Made by a program: the position numbers and the translations under genes. DNA of 64,000 bases, taken from contig NZ_CP053021.1 in the NCBI RefSeq assembly GCF_013001025.1, positions 3,934,001 through 3,998,000 on the forward strand, written 5' to 3'. This document shows positions 59,778-64,000 of the stretch, one piece after another. Origin of the DNA: Sphingobium yanoikuyae. Its GTDB lineage: Bacteria > Pseudomonadota > Alphaproteobacteria > Sphingomonadales > Sphingomonadaceae. A model generated the notes under the pieces. The model was not told the origin of the DNA and searched no databases. It saw only the letters and a list, made by a program, of their open reading frames with translations. How positions within the stretch are numbered: position 1 is the first letter of the stretch; each line of letters starts with the position of its first letter.

Positions 59778-59804
59778 GCCATATATGGCGTGGCTATATA
59801 TGGC
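59778..59804 (+). promoter_or_regulatory. Tandem palindromic operator before the XRE gene
   Basis: GCCATATATGGC (59778-59789, a perfect 12-nt palindrome) and GCTATATATGGC (59793-59804) repeat with a 15-bp period, about one and a half helical turns. They include TATATA, which could serve as the -10 of the regulator gene whose likely GTG start is 59811. Typical of an autoregulated controller. Confidence 0.65.
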
Positions 59805-59810
59805 GTTGCC

Positions 59811-60113
59811 GTGATTGCAAGTATTTCGTTGAACGGCCAAGTGTACAGCACGGCCCAAAAGAAGCTCGCAGCGACCATTCGCAGCCTGAGAGAAGCCAAA
59901 GGCGTCTCTCAGGAGCGATTCGCGCAACTCGCAAACGTGGAACGCGCTCGTTACGGACGTATCGAGCGAGGGGAGCTCAACATCTCGCTCAACGTCCTAT
60001 TCGCGTTAGCGGCGGGCCTGGGTGTGAAGCCTTCCGAAATCCTCGGAGAGATCGAGCTCACCGATTGCCAGCCCGACTCGGTTGGTCTTGAACCTGAAGA
60101 AACTCGGGCATAG
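59811..60113 (+). CDS. XRE-family controller-like regulator
   Basis: About 100 residues with a helix-turn-helix (KKLAATIRSLREAKGVSQER to YGRIERGELNISLNVLFAL). The GRIERGELNISL segment resembles restriction-modification controller (C) proteins and related XRE factors. An upstream in-frame GTG at 59763 would place the palindromic operators inside the coding region and yield the repeat IYGVAIYGVA, so the GTG at 59811 is preferred. No restriction or methylase gene is adjacent; its targets may have been lost or may be the divergent ORFs. Confidence 0.75.
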   Translation: MIASISLNGQVYSTAQKKLAATIRSLREAKGVSQERFAQLANVERARYGRIERGELNISLNVLFALAAGLGVKPSEILGEIELTDCQPDSVGLEPEETRA

Positions 60114-60443
60114 CTTGAGTCTGGGCGGACTTTCGGCGGGAACCAGGGGCTCAAGAGAGCCGGCAGCACGATCGTTGTCGTGATCCGTGGCTAATCGATG
60201 GCGAACACCAATGTCCCACCATCTATCAAGAAGTAGAATCCTTCTGACTTGAAGGGAATCGCCAATCGCCAAATCGAAGTTGCGCGACAAGGCAAATCGA
60301 CGATCTTGTCCGTGGCATCTGACGCTGGATCCGCAACAAGTGCTGCGCGAATTATGCCGCACCACATGGAAACGGGAGGTTGCGGGACGACAGGTATTTC
60401 TCGTGGATCAGGTTAGTTGCCGCCCCTGGCCATCCGGCTCGTG
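60114..60443. other. Gene-free island segment
   Basis: 330 bp without a supportable ORF, between the XRE gene and the stop of the minus-strand 141-residue gene. I see no promoter, repeat or known element here. Confidence 0.4.
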
Positions 60444-60869
60444 CTACTGTTCGCTGTCATCCGTATTAAACAGGTCACGCAGTTGGCCGAGTTCAAGACC
60501 GACGAATTCATCGATTGAAAAAACGTTTGGACGGGCGATCGCATACTCGGGTGAACCAACCACAACCAGGACTGGCGGATATCCGCCGTAAGCGGCGGGG
60601 TCAGACATATCTCTCCCCAAACTCGCCGCAAACGCGTCGGATCGCATCAGCCCTTCCAAAGAATCTGCTGAAATAATTTGCACCTGCGTCGGATTGATGG
60701 AGTTTTCAGCAATCTGTTCAATCATCTTCGCGCCAGCTTCGACAATATCATTTTGCCCGCCAGCGTCGACTATTATCGCCTTAAAGTCAGATTCCAACAA
60801 CTTCCTTTCGACTTGCTTCAGCGCGATGTCATTGCCTGTGGATGAGACTATCTGGATTAGGTCTAGCAT
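60444..60869 (-). CDS. Island hypothetical protein, 141 residues
   Basis: Starts MLDLIQIVSSTGNDIALKQ with GAGG 8 nt before the ATG; a GTG 30 nt upstream is possible but less well placed. Alternating strands and helices (FKAIIVDAGGQNDIVEAGAK, PVLVVVGSPEYAIARPNVF) and an acidic C-terminus (LRDLFNTDDSEQ). No family recognised. It has a clean frame and a good ribosome site, so it is probably a real gene. Confidence 0.6.
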   Translation of the reverse strand: MLDLIQIVSSTGNDIALKQVERKLLESDFKAIIVDAGGQNDIVEAGAKMIEQIAENSINPTQVQIISADSLEGLMRSDAFAASLGRDMSDPAAYGGYPPVLVVVGSPEYAIARPNVFSIDEFVGLELGQLRDLFNTDDSEQ

Positions 60870-60899
60870 TTCGAAAACCTCAAAAATTTCGAGTGCCAC

Positions 60900-61311
60900 C
60901 TTAGTCGCTAATTAGAGCATCTGCGGCCAGACCTCTAAATGTCCCAAAATGAGAAAAGCAACCGCCAACGTTGATCGACAACAAAACCCGCTCAGGCGCT
61001 GCCTCATCTCACGTCTGTGACCCCGCCTGTCACAGGTTCTTGAGCGGCACCAGGTGTCTGATGTGTAGCCTCAATGACAAAGTGGCCCCATGGAGCCGTC
61101 TTCAGCCCCCTCAGGCCTTGCCGCACACGTTGGCTGTGGCGCTAAGGAAGTGCCGCCTTCGGCGGTTGCGACCAGGGAAGTTCGAATATAAAATTCGAAC
61201 TTCCCTGGTCACTCAGATTTTATGGCAGCCTATCAATTCGGCGGTGTCAAAAAAAACAGGCTTTTCCGATACCTTAACCCAAATTGATAGGTTTCAGAAA
61301 CGTGAGAGGCA
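60900..61311. other. Hairpin-rich right end of the comM island
   Basis: About 410 bp with no supportable gene. It contains the perfect 18-bp hairpin (61170-61210) and a second inverted repeat CCTATCAATTCGG (61229-61241) / CCAAATTGATAGG (61279-61291) that ends 20 bp before comM sequence resumes. A run of eight As lies between the arms. Confidence 0.55.
61170..61210. repeat. Perfect 18-bp stem-loop in the island
   Basis: The arm 61170-61187 starts GACCAGGGAAG and is exactly complementary to 61193-61210, with a 5-nt ATAAA loop. There is no T-tract, so it is not a simple terminator. Confidence 0.85.
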
Positions 61312-61543
61312 CGCCTTCCTTGGGCAGGTCGGCGGGGGAGAGATTGACGGTGATCCGCTTGGGCGGCAGCGACAGGCCGATCGCGGCGATCGCATTGCGC
61401 ACCCGCTCGCGGCTTTCGGCCACCGCCTTGTCGGGCAGGCCGACGACGATGAAGGCGGGCAATCCCGGAACAAGCTGGCACTGCACCTCGACCGTGCGCG
61501 CCTCCAGGCCCAGATAGGCCACCGTCGAAACCGTCGCTACCAA
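61312..61543 (-). pseudogene. comM: comM (yifB), 5' fragment
   Basis: The first ~77 codons of ComM: a TTG start (61543) then VATVSTVAYLGLEARTVEV, PGLPAFIVVGLPDKAVAESR and KRITVNLSPADLPKEG. In intact proteins SH(F/Y)DLPIALA follows; here the frame runs into foreign sequence and stops 13 codons later. It lies 50 bp after rlmE on the same strand. Confidence 0.92.
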
Positions 61544-61593
61544 AGGCCCCGCCCCCTTCTTCCCCCATGAAGGCGGCCGATCGCTTGTCCCCG

Positions 61594-62268
61594 TTACTCT
61601 TGCGCGTCCGGCCGTCCCTTGAATCCCTGCGCCACGACATACCATTCGACGCTGCCCTTGCGGCTCGCCGGCGGCTTGGCATGCTTGATCGTGGTGAAAT
61701 GCTTCTTGAGCACCGCCAGCAACTCCGCATCGGTGCCGCCGGCAAAGACCTTGGCGACGAAAGTGCCGCCCTTGCGCAGATTCTGCACGGCGAAATCCGC
61801 CGCGGCCTCGACCAGCCCCATGGTGCGCAGATGGTCGGTCTGGGCATGGCCCACCGTATTGGCCGCCATGTCGGAAATCACCAGGTCCGGCTCCTGCCCC
61901 AGCGCCTCGCGCAGCAGGTCCGGCGCCTTGTCGTCCATGAAGTCCATTTCGAACAGGGTGACGCCGGGAATCGGATCGACCGGCAGCAGGTCGATGCCGA
62001 CCACGGCCGCCTTGGGCGCCATCTTGCGGATCACCTGTGCCCAGCCGCCCGGCGCCACGCCCAGGTCGACGACCGCGCGCGAGCCCTTCACGAAATGGAA
62101 TTTCTCGTCCAGCTCGATCAGCTTGAAGGCGGCACGGCTGCGCCAGCCTTCCTGCTTGGCCTTGTGGACATAGGGGTCGTTCAGGTGCCGCTCCAGCCAG
62201 CGCACCGACTGCGCGGTGCGACCCTTGGCGGATTTCACCCGCACCTTGCCTGCGCCAGAACCCCTCAC
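61594..62268 (-). CDS. rlmE: 23S rRNA 2'-O-methyltransferase RlmE (FtsJ)
   Basis: A 224-residue SAM-dependent enzyme that methylates U2552 of 23S rRNA. SAM motif VVDLGVAPGGWAQV, catalytic K-D-K-E set including Asp in ISDMAANTVGHAQTDH and Lys in FVAKVFAGG. It starts with GTG overlapping the ppx stop (GTGA), so the two are translationally coupled. Confidence 0.95.
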   Translation of the reverse strand: MRGSGAGKVRVKSAKGRTAQSVRWLERHLNDPYVHKAKQEGWRSRAAFKLIELDEKFHFVKGSRAVVDLGVAPGGWAQVIRKMAPKAAVVGIDLLPVDPIPGVTLFEMDFMDDKAPDLLREALGQEPDLVISDMAANTVGHAQTDHLRTMGLVEAAADFAVQNLRKGGTFVAKVFAGGTDAELLAVLKKHFTTIKHAKPPASRKGSVEWYVVAQGFKGRPDAQE

Positions 62269-63383
62269 GTCGTTGCTCCATGGCGGTCCATCAGGCCGCG
62301 CAATATGCCCTCGCGAATGCCGCGGTCGGCGACGCCCAGTCGCTCGGCCGGCCAGATGTCGAGGATCGATTCCAGAATGGCACAGCCCGCGACCACCAGG
62401 TCCGCGCGCTCCGTGCCGATGCAGGGCAATCGTTGCCGATCCGCCAGCGCCATGGTCGACAGCCGTTCGGAAATCGCGCGCATCGAACTGCTCGGCACGA
62501 TCAGCCCGTCGATCGCCTGCCTGTCATAGCGCGGCAGGTCAAGGTGCAGGCTGGCCAAAGTCGTCACCGTGCCCGACGTGCCCAGCAGCCTGATGCCGGC
62601 TTCGCCCTGCGGCAGGCGGCGGGCGAGCGGCGCGAACGCCTCGGCCACGCGCGCGCGCATCCGGCCATAGGCGGCCAGCCGCTCGGCCGGATTGGCATGG
62701 TCGAACAATTCACTCTCGGTCAGCGACACCACGCCCCAGGGCGCGCTCACCCAATCGACGATGCGCGGCGCGCCGTCGCAATGGGAATCGACCAGCACCA
62801 GTTCGGTCGATCCACCGCCAATGTCGAAGATCAGCGCCGGGCCATTGCCCTCTTCCAGCAGCGCGTGGCACCCCAGCACCGCCAGTCGCGCCTCTTCCTG
62901 CGCGCTGATGATGTCGAGCGCGATCCCGGTCTCGCGATAGACGCGCTGGATGAACTCGGCGCCATTGCTCGCCCGCCGACAGGCCTCGGTCGCGACCGAC
63001 CGCGCCAGCGTCACATGGCGCCGCCGCAGCTTGTCGGCACAGACCGACAGCGCGGCGATGGCCCGGTCGATCGCCGCATCGCTGATCCGCCCGGTGGCCG
63101 CCAACCCCTCGCCCAGACGCACGATCCGGGAAAAGGCATCGACCACGATGAAACCGTCCGCTGACGGCTTGGCGATCAGCAGACGGCAATTATTGGTACC
63201 CAGATCGATTGCCGCATAGGATCGGCGGTCACGCGCCGTGTAGGGATAAAGGCCCCGTTGCTTCGACGGGGGCGTAATGGCCGCAGCCTTGCTCCCATTA
63301 CCCGAACCGGAACGGGCGGACTTGCCCGAAACGCGGCCAACCGGGCCGGAACTCTGCGGCGATGGGCGGCTATGCTGCACCAA
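62265..63383 (-). CDS. ppx: Ppx/GppA phosphatase family protein
   Basis: A 372-residue exopolyphosphatase or pppGpp phosphatase of the ASKHA fold: AAIDLGTNNCRLLIA (phosphate 1), catalytic Glu in ISAQEEARLA, FDIGGGSTELV (phosphate 2) and GTSGTVTTLA. It is a short form without the C-terminal HD-like domain. The first ~50 residues are a Ser/Gly/basic stretch that may be non-coding; a later start near the conserved region is possible. Confidence 0.88.
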   Translation of the reverse strand: MVQHSRPSPQSSGPVGRVSGKSARSGSGNGSKAAAITPPSKQRGLYPYTARDRRSYAAIDLGTNNCRLLIAKPSADGFIVVDAFSRIVRLGEGLAATGRISDAAIDRAIAALSVCADKLRRRHVTLARSVATEACRRASNGAEFIQRVYRETGIALDIISAQEEARLAVLGCHALLEEGNGPALIFDIGGGSTELVLVDSHCDGAPRIVDWVSAPWGVVSLTESELFDHANPAERLAAYGRMRARVAEAFAPLARRLPQGEAGIRLLGTSGTVTTLASLHLDLPRYDRQAIDGLIVPSSSMRAISERLSTMALADRQRLPCIGTERADLVVAGCAILESILDIWPAERLGVADRGIREGILRGLMDRHGATT

Positions 63384-63719
63384 GGCCGTATCTCACTTCA
63401 TCAATCGCCGATCGCGCAAATCCGATCGGAACTTGCCTTCATGCTTAAGCGGAACCGTTCGCTTCCGCAAGTGGGCGGGAAACAAGCCGAAAATCCCCGG
63501 CATTTCTTCAACCCATTACATTTGCATAAATTACATAATCGATACCGTTAACATAGAAAACGGCATGACCGCCGGATCAGTCAATCAACGCTGGATATTC
63601 ATAACGCAAAGATAACATTGTGTCTTTTTGGATACATGACAGAAACTTTCATTTTTGGGCAATTGTCTTGCGCCGAATAGCTGCATAGCCTCGCCAACGG
63701 TCTTTGGGGAGTTAACATC
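63384..63719. other. Intergenic region before the secreted protease gene
   Basis: 336 bp, AT-rich near 63520-63660, with no supportable gene. It should contain the divergent promoters of ppx and of the protease, but I could not identify -35/-10 boxes with confidence. Confidence 0.4.
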
Positions 63720-64000
63720 ATGCGCATTCGTAAGAATGGCGCGGGCCCGTTGGCACGCGCCGGTCGTTCTGCCCTTTTGGCATCGGCCGCTCTGTCCGCT
63801 CTGAGCATCGCACCGGCAGCCCATGCCGTCGTGCCGAACGACAATAATACGCCGGCCGACATCGTCGATGGCACCGATGTGAACGGCGTCGGCATCATGT
63901 ATCGCGCCGACGGCTATGTCTGCACCGGTACGCTGATCAATCCGCGCACCGTCATTTTCGCCGCCCACTGCGTCAATGACTATGACCCCAGCACCTACAG
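63720..64000 (+). CDS. Secreted trypsin-like serine protease, 5' part (possibly autotransporter)
   Basis: The first 93 residues of a larger protein cut by the window end. A long signal peptide (ALLASAALSALSIAPAAHA) precedes a chymotrypsin-fold domain with the catalytic His in TVIFAAHCVND and GYVCTGTLINPRTV before it. The ATG follows GGGGAG by 8 nt. Sphingomonads often carry such domains on autotransporters; the C-terminal barrel cannot be seen here. Confidence 0.8.
   Translation, partial: MRIRKNGAGPLARAGRSALLASAALSALSIAPAAHAVVPNDNNTPADIVDGTDVNGVGIMYRADGYVCTGTLINPRTVIFAAHCVNDYDPSTY

Larger units (their letters stand above)
57813..61311. mobile_element. ~3.5-kb foreign island replacing the middle of comM
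   Basis: Between the two comM fragments lies DNA with lower GC and unfamiliar ORFs. comM codons for about residues 78-335, including the ATPase motifs, are absent. This is replacement or insertion plus deletion, not a clean insertion. The left junction also truncates an island ORF, suggesting that the deletion happened on that side. Contents: broken ORF (57813-58784), IS110 remnant, two minus-strand ORFs, an XRE regulator and a 141-residue ORF, then 400 bp of hairpin-rich DNA. No integrase is present. Confidence 0.85.

Noticed and set aside
57811..61291. Terminal inverted repeats for the comM island (CCTATAAA left, CCTATCAA right)
   Set aside because: Only about seven matching bases, at slightly different distances from the junctions, which is not beyond chance.
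60971..61570. Plus-strand ORF across the island edge into comM
   Set aside because: It crosses the junction and reads antisense to the conserved start of comM; composition is Arg/Leu-rich without any motif.

Overview
The window looks like chromosomal DNA of a GC-rich alphaproteobacterium of the Sphingomonadaceae, most likely Sphingobium or a close relative. This rests on protein character and gene content: CckA, an alphaproteobacterial LexA box (GTTC-N7-GTTC) before recA, a sphingomonad-type B3 metallo-beta-lactamase with a Glu ligand, and the RG-rich extension of ribosomal protein S5. No database search was possible, so the genus is an inference. I saw no rRNA or tRNA gene and no CRISPR array.

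Layout. 1-2.0 kb: 3' part of dnaE2. 2.0-2.3 kb: palindromic intergenic repeats. 2.3-5.7 kb: a 2-hydroxyacid dehydrogenase divergent from metX-metW, and a DJ-1/PfpI gene that runs antisense into metW. 5.8-10.3 kb: GMC oxidoreductase, SDR, and a B3 beta-lactamase divergent from an AmpR-like LysR regulator. 10.3-19.2 kb: greB, soluble lytic transglycosylase, dapA, smpB, DUF2062, cckA, a lone receiver protein and SOS-controlled recA. 19.3-33.2 kb: mostly signalling and envelope genes (a CBS-chemoreceptor protein, PPK2, DUF5694, aspS, rnd, an I78 inhibitor lipoprotein, a Phd/YefM-PAS protein, a membrane-tethered LuxR protein, an acyltransferase and a CsgG/HfaB protein). 33.4-35.2 kb: lepA.

35.9-53.2 kb holds the str, S10 and spc ribosomal clusters, all on the minus strand: rpsL-rpsG-fusA-tuf, rpsJ-rplC-D-W-B-rpsS-rplV-rpsC-rplP-rpmC-rpsQ, then rplN-X-E-rpsN-H-rplF-R-rpsE-rpmD-rplO-secY-adk. 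Core genes are coupled by 1-8 nt overlaps. Seven junctions instead carry 137-284 nt hairpin-rich spacers, and one of these contains a textbook intrinsic terminator (rpmD/rplO). Ribosomal protein S12 carries Arg88, a residue linked to streptomycin resistance.

53.2-64.0 kb: a membrane GGDEF-EAL protein, an M23 peptidase-bactofilin pair, then comM (yifB) on the minus strand. comM is broken: its first ~77 codons (61.3-61.5 kb) and last ~165 codons (57.3-57.8 kb) flank about 3.5 kb of foreign DNA of lower GC. That DNA holds unrecognised ORFs, a controller-like XRE regulator with tandem palindromic operators, an IS110-family remnant and a perfect 18-bp hairpin. The central ATPase part of comM is missing. 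Beyond comM are rlmE and ppx, and the start of a secreted serine protease that leaves the window.
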